DNA of 64,000 nt from assembly GCA_021846565.1 (NCBI GenBank), contig JAJZWS010000005.1, positions 22,927-86,926 on the forward strand, written 5' to 3'. Made by a program: the position numbers and the translations under genes. Source of the stretch: Bacillota bacterium. Lineage in GTDB: Bacteria > Bacillota > Sulfobacillia > Sulfobacillales > JAIMBI01. Below, piece by piece: positions 47,501-59,189 of the stretch (position 1 is the stretch's first letter; the number at the start of each line of letters is the position of its first letter). The notes beneath the pieces are model-generated. The model made no database searches. It saw nothing but the letters and a program-made list of their open reading frames with translations, and was not told the origin of the DNA.

Positions 47501-47528
47501 AGTTTAGCACGACAGAACTCCGTGTCAA
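47501..47528 (-). promoter_or_regulatory. sigma-A-like promoter for Ehr cluster 2 leader
   Basis: minus strand TTGACA-N16-TAAACT. Confidence 0.65.
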
Positions 47529-47772
47529 TCGGATGTGGACTCTATAGGGAATCTTGGCCTGCGAGTGCCAGGGGTCAGGCATACGCGTGGCTCATGTTCG
47601 GGGGCTGCCCTTTCCCAACCCCCTTCGACGGTGTGGGCGATCCGCATGCAGAGGCGCGGCAACCAGGGAACCCTCCCCTTCTGATGCGAGGGGTGAGCTG
47701 CTACAGGATATGACGGCGAGATGCAGCAACCACCACCGGAGGCGACGCGGCCGCGCTCGCCCCCGGACGAAC

Positions 47773-48531
47773 TCAGGGTCGGACCGCCACCAGCAAGACC
47801 CGGTACTTCAAAAACGTGTCCTCGGGGAACAGCGCGTGACGAACGGCATCGGGCCACCGGTCCATCTGCTGGAAGGCGGCCTGCCCCTCTGAAGAGTTGG
47901 GGGTGACGGGGGCGAGCCACTCTTCGCGGGTCATCGGTTCCACGGTCAGCTCCATCCACTGCAGGCGCAAGTCCGCGCTCAGCAGATGGCCCACCCATTG
48001 GTCCACCGTCTGGGCGGCCACATGCGATCGGTCTCGGAGACGCTCTATCTCGTTGAGCGCGTCCATGCTGGCGGCCGGCGCGCTCAGGTCGGAGATGCCC
48101 AACCGCCCGCCGGGCTTCAGCACGCGTCGGCTTTCGCGCAGTACCTGTGGGAGGTCCGGAAAGTGGTGCGCGGCCCGCCGGCAGACGACCGCGTCAAACT
48201 GGCCGGCCTCGCACGGCAATCGCGCGGCATCGGCTTGGAGCCAGGTGATGGGATGCGGCAGCGCGCGCTCCTGCTCGGCCGCCCGGGCCACGGCCAGCAT
48301 TTCCGGGGTGAGGTCGGCCGCCGTCACCGTGAGCCCGCGATTCGCCAGCTGAAACGCGACGTGGCCAGGACCCGTCGCGAGGTCGAGGGCCTGCTGGCCC
48401 GGTGCCAGGTCGAGGGCGTCCAGGAGGCGCGCCAAGTCGGCTCCACGGGCATGGCGTTCACTGGTCGCATAGTCGCGGGCATGCTGCCCAAAGTACCGTT
48501 GCACATCCCGTCCGGTCCCGTTCGTGCTCAT
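47773..48531 (-). CDS. class I SAM-dependent methyltransferase (UbiE/MenG-like)
   Basis: ALDLATGPGHVAFQLANRG, RRAAHHFPDLPQVLRESRRVLKPGGRLGISDLSAP. Confidence 0.88.
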   Translation of the reverse strand: MSTNGTGRDVQRYFGQHARDYATSERHARGADLARLLDALDLAPGQQALDLATGPGHVAFQLANRGLTVTAADLTPEMLAVARAAEQERALPHPITWLQADAARLPCEAGQFDAVVCRRAAHHFPDLPQVLRESRRVLKPGGRLGISDLSAPAASMDALNEIERLRDRSHVAAQTVDQWVGHLLSADLRLQWMELTVEPMTREEWLAPVTPNSSEGQAAFQQMDRWPDAVRHALFPEDTFLKYRVLLVAVRP

Positions 48532-48655
48532 GCGGCGTCAGCCTCCGTTTCGTATGCCAGATCGCTTTCCGCCGCTCCACTATAAGGCAACGCCGCCGAC
48601 CATTGGCGTCGGGCATGCAAGTGTGGTTGCATAGATTGCAACACACCGAAGGGGG

Positions 48656-49558
48656 GTGGAGGTTCTGAAGCTCCCGGATCTCGACCTGAAAGACATGGTG
48701 CTGGCGACGGCGTTGGCAGACAGTCGGCACTTGGGGGCGGCCGCCCGGCATGTGGGGCTCTCCGTATCGGCGGCCAGTCATCGGCTGGCTCAGTTGGAGG
48801 GGCGCCTGGGCGTGCCGCTGTTTCATCGGACGCCAGCCGGCATGGAGCTGACAGGTCCGGGCACGCGCTTTGTGGCCGAGGCGCGGCGCGCGCTGGACGC
48901 GGCGGAAGCGGCGGCCGCGTCCGTACGCGGCGAGCACCCGGTCATCCGGGTGGGCTCGGCCTGGCTCATGGCCACCACCTGGCTGCCGCCGCTCTTAGCG
49001 GCGCTGGCCCACGCCCATGCCGATCAGATGGTAGAAGTGGCCACCGGACGGTCCCGAGAAGTGGCCCGCTGGGTGGAAGACGGTCGGGTGCGCGTGGGCT
49101 TGGTGCGAGCCACCGAGGCGCGGCCGGGAGTGCGGGCCTTTGTGGTGGGCGCCGATCCCGTGGTGTTGGTGGCGCCCGTCGGGCATCCCTGGCTACGAGA
49201 GGCCCCGCTGCCGGAACAACTGGATCGGGTGCCGTTTGTTGACGTGTCGCGTGACACCGGGTTCGGGCAGTTTGTCGCCGCGGCGCAGCGCGACCTGGGG
49301 ATCCACTGGCCCACCGCCGTTCGGGTGGACCACCTGGAGGCTGCGCTGGCGCTGGTGGAGGCGGGGGTGGGCCCGGCAGTGCTGCCGTTCTCGCTGGTGA
49401 ACCGACGGGCCGCGGCCGAGGTGGCACCCGTGGCCGTCTCGGGGCTCGTGTGGCCCCGACGGCCGCTGGCGCTCGTGATTCGGGCCGGGGATGCCCTGCC
49501 GCCCTGGGCCGCGGCGTGGCCGGCGCTGCTGCGCAGTTTGGTGCCGCGTCAGGGGTGA
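48656..49558 (+). CDS. LysR-family transcriptional regulator
   Basis: HLGAAARHVGLSVSAASHRLAQLEGRLGVPLFHRTPAGMELTGPG. Confidence 0.9.
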   Translation: MEVLKLPDLDLKDMVLATALADSRHLGAAARHVGLSVSAASHRLAQLEGRLGVPLFHRTPAGMELTGPGTRFVAEARRALDAAEAAAASVRGEHPVIRVGSAWLMATTWLPPLLAALAHAHADQMVEVATGRSREVARWVEDGRVRVGLVRATEARPGVRAFVVGADPVVLVAPVGHPWLREAPLPEQLDRVPFVDVSRDTGFGQFVAAAQRDLGIHWPTAVRVDHLEAALALVEAGVGPAVLPFSLVNRRAAAEVAPVAVSGLVWPRRPLALVIRAGDALPPWAAAWPALLRSLVPRQG

Positions 49559-49565
49559 CGGCGCC

Positions 49566-50387
49566 TCACGCCGGAGTGGGGTGGCGCTCCAGGAAGTCGA
49601 GCAGGAGATGGTTGACAATTCCCGGCGTTTCGATATGCGGCAGATGGCCCGCGTTCTCGATCACCGTTAGCTCTGCGGTGGGGACGCGCGCCGCCAGCAC
49701 GCGGCCGTATTCGACGGGGACAATCTGGTCGTGCCGGCCCCAGATGAGGAGAATCGGCATGGTGAGCCGCGGCAGCACTTCGGTGCGGTCCGGTCCCATG
49801 GGCGAGGCGCTCATGTACCGTCGGAAGGCGTCCCGGCCCCGGTTCAAGGCCTCGGCGTCTTCCATGGTCCGGTAGGGCGTCGTTCGCCGGTAGTGGTCGG
49901 GGTCGTGCACCAACTCCATCAGGTAGCGGTCGGGAGGAATGTCGAGCGGGTTCTTGGGGGCCAGCCCTTCGATGAGGACCGCCACGGCGTCCAACAAGAC
50001 CAGATGGGACAGACGGTCCGGACAGCGGATGGCAGCGGCCGTGGCCACCCGTCCGCCCATGGAGTTGCCGCCTAGCACTGCCCGCTCCAGTCCCACGCCT
50101 GCCATCCAGTCCAGCAGTACTGGGCCGAGATCGTCCACCGTCTCGACACCCGCCATCCACGCGGAACCGCCATGGCCCGGCAGGTCTGGCGCTAGCACCC
50201 GGAATTGGCTGGACAAGCCTTCGAGCTGGTACCAGAACGCCTTGCCGGTGCCACCGCCCCCGTGAAGCAGCACCAATGGGTACCCCGTGCCCGCCTCCAG
50301 GTGCGTCATCGGCACCCCGCGCACCGTGGTCGTGATTTGCCTGAGTTCACTTTGAGCTGTCCATGCATCCGTTGGATGTTTCGCCAC
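49566..50387 (-). CDS. alpha/beta hydrolase
   Basis: LVLLHGGGGTGKAFW, VLGGNSMGGRVA, ILLIWGRHDQIVPV, NAGHLPHIETP. Confidence 0.9.
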   Translation of the reverse strand: MAKHPTDAWTAQSELRQITTTVRGVPMTHLEAGTGYPLVLLHGGGGTGKAFWYQLEGLSSQFRVLAPDLPGHGGSAWMAGVETVDDLGPVLLDWMAGVGLERAVLGGNSMGGRVATAAAIRCPDRLSHLVLLDAVAVLIEGLAPKNPLDIPPDRYLMELVHDPDHYRRTTPYRTMEDAEALNRGRDAFRRYMSASPMGPDRTEVLPRLTMPILLIWGRHDQIVPVEYGRVLAARVPTAELTVIENAGHLPHIETPGIVNHLLLDFLERHPTPA

Positions 50388-50482
50388 GAGTCGGTCCCCC
50401 TCCCGTTGTGCCTCGTTGTCGTACAGTTGTCGGGTCTCCGTGCTGTCAATTGTACTGCATGAAGCGGCAGAGTGCGTGAAAA

Positions 50483-50509
50483 CGGCGGGCCGATCTTATC
50501 GGCCCGCCG
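50483..50509 (-). terminator. rho-independent terminator for hppA
   Basis: perfect 12-bp stem CGGCGGGCCGAT/ATCGGCCCGCCG, 3-nt loop, followed by TTTT on the minus strand, 20 nt after stop. Confidence 0.85.
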
Positions 50510-50529
50510 CTTCCGATGACGCCGGGCCC

Positions 50530-52557
<2,028 letters not shown>

Positions 52558-52597
52558 AATTTAGGAGATGTCCTCCTCTCATCGGATGCCGCGACCA

Positions 52598-52626
52598 ATT
52601 ATGCGGAAGGGTCCGGAAAGCGTCAA
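52598..52626 (-). promoter_or_regulatory. sigma-A-like promoter for hppA
   Basis: minus strand TTGACG-N17-CATAAT. Confidence 0.65.
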
Positions 52627-52750
52627 CAAGGATAAGGAATGGAAGGGACTCGGACAAAGATGGAGAGCGCGCGTCATGCGGCCCGGTGCCTTGGCGGTCG
52701 GGTGCGAGGGCTATACTGGAGTTGGGGAATCGGTCCGGCGGAGGTGGGAC

Positions 52751-53767
52751 ATGGCCACAGTGGCGGACGGGGGCGAAGCGTGGGTGATCGAGGCGGTGCG
52801 GCGCCGCATGGGGCCACCGCCGACCGGGGCCATCGGCATTGGGGACGATGCCGCCGTGCTCCCGGTGCCTCCGGGTGGTCGGATCTTGGCGTCGCAGGAC
52901 ATGCTGGTGGAGGGCATCCACTTTCGCCGCGACTGGATGCCCCCGGAGCGCATCGGTGCCAAGGCGGTGGCCGTGAACGTCAGCGACATGGCCGCGATGG
53001 GTGGTCGGCCGTTTGCCCTGCTGATGGCGCTCGCCCTGCCCGGGGCGCTGGATCGCGGGTGGGTGGGGCGCCTGCTGGACGGGGTCGCCGAGGCGGCAGC
53101 GGGGGCCGCGGCGCCAGTCGTGGGCGGGGACACCGTGGGCTCGCCCGCCGGAGTGGTGTTGGACATGGCCATCCTGGGCACGGCGGAGCGTCCCATCCTG
53201 CGAGCCGGTGCCCAGCCGGGGGACTGGCTGGTGGTGACTGGCCCGCTGGGTGGGTCCGCGGCGGGCCTAGCCTGCTTGGAAGGCGGTGCCGTCTGGCCGG
53301 GAGCCACCGCGCTGGAGACGGCCGCGCTGCGCCGACACGCCTGCCCGCCGGACAGACTGGACGCCGGCCGCGTGCTGGCCGGTTGCGCGCATGCCATGAC
53401 GGACATCTCTGACGGCTTCTGGACCGAGGTGGACGCCCTAGTGCAACCGATGGGCCTAGGAGCCGTCGTGGACCAGGAGCTCCTGCCGGTATGGCCCGAG
53501 GCGGCCGAGGTGGCGCGCCGGGTGGGCGCCCCGACTGACGCGCCGCTCCACTGGGCGCTCACCGGTGGAGAAGATTACGAACTGTTGGCGGCTGTGCCGG
53601 ACGAGCGGTGGCCGACCCTTCAGCGGGAGCTTTGGGCTATCGACGTCGAGGCGGTGGTGGTGGGGCGGGTCGAGCGAACCCCCGGGCTCCGGCTTGTGCG
53701 GGGAGGCCAGCGTGTGTCCTGGGACCCGGCGTCGCAGGGGGGGTTTGACCACTTTGGCCGGCGTTAG
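52751..53767 (+). CDS. thiL: thiamine-phosphate kinase
   Basis: IGIGDDAAVLPVPPG, DMLVEGIHFRRDW, AVNVSDMAAMGGRP, TGGEDYELLAAVP. Confidence 0.92.
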   Translation: MATVADGGEAWVIEAVRRRMGPPPTGAIGIGDDAAVLPVPPGGRILASQDMLVEGIHFRRDWMPPERIGAKAVAVNVSDMAAMGGRPFALLMALALPGALDRGWVGRLLDGVAEAAAGAAAPVVGGDTVGSPAGVVLDMAILGTAERPILRAGAQPGDWLVVTGPLGGSAAGLACLEGGAVWPGATALETAALRRHACPPDRLDAGRVLAGCAHAMTDISDGFWTEVDALVQPMGLGAVVDQELLPVWPEAAEVARRVGAPTDAPLHWALTGGEDYELLAAVPDERWPTLQRELWAIDVEAVVVGRVERTPGLRLVRGGQRVSWDPASQGGFDHFGRR

Positions 53768-54218
53768 CTCGAAAGGCGTGTGGTCCGCCGCGCCCCGCGA
53801 TGCCGCCGCGCTCTGGACGCTGGGAGCAGCTCTGGCGGAAAAATTCCCCCCGCCGCGCGTGGTGTTGCTGTCGGGTCCGCTGGGAGTGGGCAAGACCACC
53901 CTCGCCCAGGGCTGGCTTAGCGGGCTCGGGGTGCAGGACCGCGTGAAGTCGCCAACCTTTGACCTAGTGCATCCGCACGCGTGGCCAGGCGGCATGGCGT
54001 ATCACGTGGACCTTTATCGGCTGACGCCCGCGCCGCCGCCTGAGGAGCTGGACGTGCCGGTGCCGCCGAAGGGCGGGGTGGTGCTGGTGGAGTGGGGAGA
54101 GCCATGGCGCCGCTACGCGCCCTGCCGGGTGGAGGTGGAACTGTCCTGGCCGTCCCCTGAGGGGGAGGGGCGGTTGGTCGTGGTCCGGGAGGTCGGGGTC
54201 GAGGGAGGGTGGTCGTGA
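53745..54218 (+). CDS. tsaE: tRNA t6A synthesis ATPase TsaE
   Basis: VVLLSGPLGVGKTTLAQGWLSGLG, VKSPTFDLVHPH, YHVDLYRL, LVEWGEPW; start approximate (TTG/GTG). Confidence 0.88.
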   Translation: MTTLAGVSSKGVWSAAPRDAAALWTLGAALAEKFPPPRVVLLSGPLGVGKTTLAQGWLSGLGVQDRVKSPTFDLVHPHAWPGGMAYHVDLYRLTPAPPPEELDVPVPPKGGVVLVEWGEPWRRYAPCRVEVELSWPSPEGEGRLVVVREVGVEGGWS

Positions 54219-54892
54219 TGGGGGAGCGACCGCTGGTGTTGGCGCTGGATACGGCGTCTGGCCTGTCACTCGGTTTGACGCGGGGGTCGACCGTGGTAGT
54301 CCGCCACGGCAGTGGGGCCCCGCAGGCCGCGGACGTGGCGCTCCTGCCTACGGTGGCGGCCTGGGTGAACGCGTACGGGGTGCCGGATCGGCTGGTGGTC
54401 GGCACGGGCCCCGGCTCCTTCACCGGGACCCGCGTGGGCGTGGTGGCGGCGAAAACCCTGGCCTGGGCGTGGTCCGTGCCCTTGGTGGGCGTATCCAGTT
54501 TGGCCGCCGACGCGGCCGCCGCCGGGTGGCCCGGCGCGGTGGTGGTGGCCACGACCGAGCTTTTACGTGACGAACTCTATATTGGGGTCTATCGCTGTCG
54601 GCCGGACGGCGTGGATCCGGTGGTCGCGGACCAAGCGTGGCGGCTCGGGGACGTGCCCCGAGGGTGGGAGGGCGGAGGCCCGGTGCTGGTCACCGGGCCC
54701 CTGGCCGACCAGGCCCCCCTGATGGCGCAACTCGGCGCCACGCCCGTCCCGGCGGCGGCGGTGTTTCGCGCCGGGGGACTGGCGCAATTGGGCAGGACCG
54801 CCCCGCCGGTTGACCCGCTGGGACTGGCCCCGCAATATTTGAGGCCCGCGACGCGTGCGGCAGAAAGGAGCGTGGGGCATGGCCGTCTCTAA
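54218..54892 (+). CDS. tsaB: tRNA t6A synthesis protein TsaB
   Basis: LALDTASGLSLGL, VVGTGPGSFTGTRVGVVAAKTLAWA. Confidence 0.9.
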   Translation: MGERPLVLALDTASGLSLGLTRGSTVVVRHGSGAPQAADVALLPTVAAWVNAYGVPDRLVVGTGPGSFTGTRVGVVAAKTLAWAWSVPLVGVSSLAADAAAAGWPGAVVVATTELLRDELYIGVYRCRPDGVDPVVADQAWRLGDVPRGWEGGGPVLVTGPLADQAPLMAQLGATPVPAAAVFRAGGLAQLGRTAPPVDPLGLAPQYLRPATRAAERSVGHGRL

Positions 54893-55397
54893 TCAGGGGG
54901 ACCCGTCCCCCGCCATCCTCGTCCGGGAGATGTACCTGGCGGACCTGGATGACGTGCTGGTCATCGAGCGCAGTTCGTTTCCCACTCCCTGGTCCCGACA
55001 ATCTTTTCTGTCGGAGCTGGTGGATAATACGTTTGCGGTTTATCTGGTGTTGGAATTCTGCGGCCGTGTCGCGGCCTATGGCGGAATGTGGCTCATCTTA
55101 GACGAGGCGCATGTGACCAACGTGGCGGTCTTGCCGGAGTTTCGTGGGCACGGATTTGGGCAAGCCATGATGGACGGGCTCATCGCGCGAGCGGCCGAAC
55201 GGCAGGCACAGCGCATGACCCTGGAGGTGGCACGATCGAACGTGGTGGCGCAGAAGCTTTACGCCAAGCTGGGCTTTGTGCAGTTGGGCATTCGGCGGGG
55301 TTATTATTCCAATCCCGTCGAAGATGCGCTCATCATGTGGCGTGACCCGCTGGTGGCCACCGCTCACGACGCGCCCGCCGCCCCGTCCTCCGAATGA
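54879..55397 (+). CDS. rimI: ribosomal protein S18-alanine N-acetyltransferase
   Basis: VREMYLADLDDVLVIERSSFPTPWSRQSF, NVAVLPEFRGHGFGQAMM, YYSNPVEDALIM. Confidence 0.9.
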   Translation: MAVSNQGDPSPAILVREMYLADLDDVLVIERSSFPTPWSRQSFLSELVDNTFAVYLVLEFCGRVAAYGGMWLILDEAHVTNVAVLPEFRGHGFGQAMMDGLIARAAERQAQRMTLEVARSNVVAQKLYAKLGFVQLGIRRGYYSNPVEDALIMWRDPLVATAHDAPAAPSSE

Positions 55398-55852
55398 GCC
55401 TGGCGGACCGAGCGGCCGCCCCACCAGGCGGCCAGAAAGCCCACCCCGCCATAGAGAGCGGCGCCGCCGACGGCCGTGAGCACCACCCCGGCCACGAGGT
55501 TCAGGTGCAGGAGCGTGGTGGCGGCTTGAGGGGGTACGCCGCGCGGCGCGAGGTTGGCGACGAACGCGGCGGTGGCGCGGGGGGTGTGCATCAGCGCCTG
55601 GGTCCCGACGGCACCCAGCGCGCCGGTGGCAGCGCCGGCCCACAGGCCGGCGTGGGCGGCCCCGCGAGGCCGATGCCGACGCCATGCGCGACCCAGTGTC
55701 ACCAGCAGGAGGGTGGCCAGGACGAAGGCCGCCAGGTGGGCCAGCGACAGGTGGCTGTAGCCCAGGGGGGTGAGGGTCAGCAGCCCCGGAGCCGCCAAGA
55801 CTAGCACCAGGGCGAGGAGGATGCCCCCAAGCCGTCCGGTTGCTCTGGTCAC
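55364..55852 (-). CDS. small hydrophobic membrane protein
   Basis: about four hydrophobic segments; convergent with rimI; GTG start inferred. Confidence 0.5.
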   Translation of the reverse strand: MTRATGRLGGILLALVLVLAAPGLLTLTPLGYSHLSLAHLAAFVLATLLLVTLGRAWRRHRPRGAAHAGLWAGAATGALGAVGTQALMHTPRATAAFVANLAPRGVPPQAATTLLHLNLVAGVVLTAVGGAALYGGVGFLAAWWGGRSVRQAHSEDGAAGAS

Positions 55853-55898
55853 GCGATCATCCCCCGGCGCTAGGTTTCGGGGATGAGGAGGAAAGTAT

Positions 55899-56990
55899 GT
55901 GTCACAGCGAGGGTTGGACGCTCCCGCCGTGTCGTCGGCACCAGGGACAGCTGCGCGCACGGCGGAACACACCCTGATCCTGGGCATTGAGACATCCTGC
56001 GACGAGACGGCCGCTGCGGTGGTGGCCGACGGTCGGGTCGTGCGGGCGTCCCAGGTGGCGTCGTCGGCGGCGCTGCAGAGCCGCTATGGCGGGGTGGTGC
56101 CGGAGTTGGCCGCGCGGCAGCATGTGCGCGCCCTGCCGCTGGTGGTGGCGGCCGCGCTGGACGAGGCGGGCGTGGTCCCCGCTGCGCTCACCGCCATCGC
56201 GGTGACGCAGGGGCCGGGTCTCTTGGGGTCCCTGCTGCTGGGTCTGACAGCGGCCAAGGCGCTGGCGCTGGCGTGGGGCAAGCCACTCTGGGCCGTGAAC
56301 CACCTGGAGGCGCATCTGCACGCGAATGCCGTGGCCGGTCCGTTGCAGTTTCCCAGCCTGGCGCTGTTGGTGTCCGGGGGCCACACCGGCTTGTTTTGGT
56401 GGGAGGGCCCGGGGCGCATGCGCCGCCTGGCGGAGACACGGGATGATGCCGCGGGCGAGGCGTTTGACAAGGGTGCACGGGTCTTGGGCCTCGAGTACCC
56501 GGGGGGCCCCGCGGTGGAACGGGTGGCGGCGGCGGCAATACCGCCGTGGCCCCCGCTGCCGGTGGCACGCATGGGCGACGGCACACTGGATTTCAGTTTT
56601 TCTGGGTTGAAGTCGGCTCTGCAGCGCGCGGTCGCCGCCGAGCCTGTGCTGGCGGAGGCCGACCAGGCCCGCTGGGCCGCCGCCCTGCAGGACGCCGTCG
56701 CCGCCCAGATCACCGATCGCCTGACGCGTGCCTGGCAGGCGGCGCCGGCCCGCCACGTGTATGCGGCGGGCGGCGTCGTGGCGAACCGGGCCCTGCGCGC
56801 CCGGCTGGACGCTTGGGCCCGGGAGCGCGGCGTGGGGTTGCACGTGCCCCCGGTGGCCCTGTGTACGGATAATGCGGTGATGGTGGCGGCGGCCGCGGCG
56901 GCTCACGGACCCCGGGCGCGCATCGGACTGGAGGCGTCGCCGCGCATACCCTGGGAGTTGGCGTCCGGCCCGGTGGATCCGCATCGATAA
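55899..56990 (+). CDS. tsaD: tRNA N6-threonylcarbamoyladenosine transferase
   Basis: LGIETSCDETAAAVV, GVVPELAARQHVRAL, VNHLEAHLHAN, LLVSGGHTGLF. Confidence 0.95.
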   Translation: MSQRGLDAPAVSSAPGTAARTAEHTLILGIETSCDETAAAVVADGRVVRASQVASSAALQSRYGGVVPELAARQHVRALPLVVAAALDEAGVVPAALTAIAVTQGPGLLGSLLLGLTAAKALALAWGKPLWAVNHLEAHLHANAVAGPLQFPSLALLVSGGHTGLFWWEGPGRMRRLAETRDDAAGEAFDKGARVLGLEYPGGPAVERVAAAAIPPWPPLPVARMGDGTLDFSFSGLKSALQRAVAAEPVLAEADQARWAAALQDAVAAQITDRLTRAWQAAPARHVYAAGGVVANRALRARLDAWARERGVGLHVPPVALCTDNAVMVAAAAAAHGPRARIGLEASPRIPWELASGPVDPHR

Positions 56991-57048
56991 AGGACTGGAC
57001 GACCCAGGTGTTTTGGCGCATCGAACCGACTCAAGGAGGCGGCATAGC

Positions 57049-57558
57049 ATGTTGTTGCCCTATCGCGGGCGGGAGCCGGTGCTGGAGGGACCCTGTTTTT
57101 TGGCACCGGGTGCGTTTGTCATTGGAGATGTGGTGTTGGCGCGGGACGTGTCCATTTGGTTCAATGCCGTGCTGCGGGGCGACGAGGCGCCGGTGCGGGT
57201 GGGGGCGGGCTCGAATTTGCAGGATGGGGTGCTGGTGCATACCGACGTGGGCATTCCCGCCCAGGTGGGGGAGAATGTCACCGTGGGGCACGGGGCGATT
57301 TTGCATGGCGCCGTGTTGGAGGACGGCTGTCTCGTCGGCATGGGGGCCATCGTGCTGAATGGGGCGCGCATCGGCCGCGAAAGTTTGGTAGCGGCGGGCA
57401 CGCTCATTCCCGAAGGGCGGGTGATTCCGCCGTTCAGCATGGTGATGGGTTCGCCCGGCCGCGTGGTGCGCACTCTGCGGGAAGAAGAACTGCAACGCTT
57501 GCGTGAATCCGCACCGCAGTATGTGTCGTTGTGGAAAGAGAGCGGCTGGCGTCTGTAG
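57049..57558 (+). CDS. gamma-carbonic-anhydrase-like hexapeptide-repeat protein
   Basis: DVSIWFNAVLRGDEAPVRVGAGSNLQDGVLVHTD, VGHGAILHGAVLEDGCLVGMGAIVLNGA. Confidence 0.9.
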   Translation: MLLPYRGREPVLEGPCFLAPGAFVIGDVVLARDVSIWFNAVLRGDEAPVRVGAGSNLQDGVLVHTDVGIPAQVGENVTVGHGAILHGAVLEDGCLVGMGAIVLNGARIGRESLVAAGTLIPEGRVIPPFSMVMGSPGRVVRTLREEELQRLRESAPQYVSLWKESGWRL

Positions 57559-57568
57559 GCACCGTCTG

Positions 57569-59119
57569 ATGGCGGTCAGACTTGGGACGGAAGCGAGTGA
57601 CGACGTGGCAAGTACAAACGCCAGCGATGGCACCGACCGAAACGACGCCCCGCCGAGCCGGGAGCGGGAGGAACTCCTGCCGTCGCCGCGGGGCGGGCCG
57701 GTGCAGCACGTGCATTTCATCGGGGTCGGTGGGGTGTCCATGAGCGCCCTGGCGGTGGCCGCGCAGGCACGGGGACTGGTGGTGACGGGGTCGGACGCGC
57801 GGCGCTCCGCGCGATCCGAACGCCTGTCGGCCCATGGCATTGCCGTGCAGATCGGGCATCGTGTGGACAATGTCGGGGCGGCGGACACCGTCGTGTACAG
57901 CACCGATGTGCCGGCGGACAACCCGGAGCGCCGGGTGGCGGCGGCGCGCGGACTCCGACTCTGGCACCGCGCGGAGATGCTGGCCTGGGTGATGGCCGGG
58001 CGGCGCGCGCTGCTGGTGACGGGTACGCACGGCAAAACCACCACGACGGCCATGGTGGCCGCCATCTGGAAGGCGGCGCACGAAAGCCCAACCGTGCTGG
58101 TGGGGGGTGACGTGCCCACACTCGCCGGCGGCAACGTGGAGCTGGGGGATGGCGCGTTTCTGGTCGCGGAAGCCGATGAAAGCGACGGGTCCTTTCGCCA
58201 CTACCAGCCGGAATCTTTGGTGCTGACGAATTTGGAGCCGGAGCACTTGGAGCACTACGCGGGGTCGTTTGACAACGTCCAAGCGTCGGTCGCCGACTTC
58301 GCCGGCCGTGTCGCGGCCGACGGGCCCGGCGTGGTGGTATGGGGCGCGGACGACCCCGTCCTGGCCCGCATGATGCCCACCGTGCCGGCGGCGCAGTTGT
58401 CGTTTGGCTGGGCCCAGCCCGGCCGGCGGCTGGACTTTGCGGCCGACGATCTTGACTTGGCCGCGATGGAATCGCGCTTCAGCGTCATCGGCGGCGGACA
58501 GCGCCTAGCCACCGTGGCGCTGCGGGTCCCCGGGCGCCACAATGTCCTGAACGCCCTGGCCGCTTTCGCGCTCGCACAGCACTACGGCGTCGCGCCCTCC
58601 ACGGCGGCGGCCGCGCTGGCCCAGTTCTCCGGGGTGCGGCGTCGCTTTGACGTCCGTTCCCGGGCCCGGGGGATTTTGCTGGTGGACGACTACGCGGTGC
58701 ATCCCACCGAGGTGGCGGCGGTTCTGACCACCGCTCGCCACTCCGTGGCGGGACGCGTGCTGGCCATCCTCCAGCCGCACCGCTATGCGCGCACGGCACT
58801 GCTGTGGCCGGAGATGCTGACGGCGCTGGGTCATGCCGACGACGTCGCCATTTTGCCGGTCTATGCGCCGCCGGGGGAACGGCCGCGTCCCGAATTCACG
58901 GGGGAGCGTCTGGCAGCGGCCGCGGCGGCGGCGCACCCCGAGCGTCGCATCAGCTACGTGGCGACGCTCGAGGCGGCCGTGGCGTGGGCGGTGGCATCGG
59001 CTCGACCGGGCGATGTGGTGGCGACCCTGGGGGCGGGTGATGTGTGGCAGGTGGCCAGCCGGTTGGCGGCGGCGTGGGCGGACGAAGGCTCTACACCAGC
59101 CGCGGGCGAGGGACGCTGA
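57569..59119 (+). CDS. murC: UDP-N-acetylmuramate--L-alanine ligase
   Basis: HFIGVGGVSMSALA, VTGTHGKTTTTAM, EADESDGSF, VDDYAVHPTEV. Confidence 0.93.
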   Translation: MAVRLGTEASDDVASTNASDGTDRNDAPPSREREELLPSPRGGPVQHVHFIGVGGVSMSALAVAAQARGLVVTGSDARRSARSERLSAHGIAVQIGHRVDNVGAADTVVYSTDVPADNPERRVAAARGLRLWHRAEMLAWVMAGRRALLVTGTHGKTTTTAMVAAIWKAAHESPTVLVGGDVPTLAGGNVELGDGAFLVAEADESDGSFRHYQPESLVLTNLEPEHLEHYAGSFDNVQASVADFAGRVAADGPGVVVWGADDPVLARMMPTVPAAQLSFGWAQPGRRLDFAADDLDLAAMESRFSVIGGGQRLATVALRVPGRHNVLNALAAFALAQHYGVAPSTAAAALAQFSGVRRRFDVRSRARGILLVDDYAVHPTEVAAVLTTARHSVAGRVLAILQPHRYARTALLWPEMLTALGHADDVAILPVYAPPGERPRPEFTGERLAAAAAAAHPERRISYVATLEAAVAWAVASARPGDVVATLGAGDVWQVASRLAAAWADEGSTPAAGEGR

Positions 59120-59189
59120 AGAACGCACGCGCCACATCGTGGGCCACCGGCTGCCATTTGTAGATTCCCGCCGTGTGGCCAAGCCCGAT

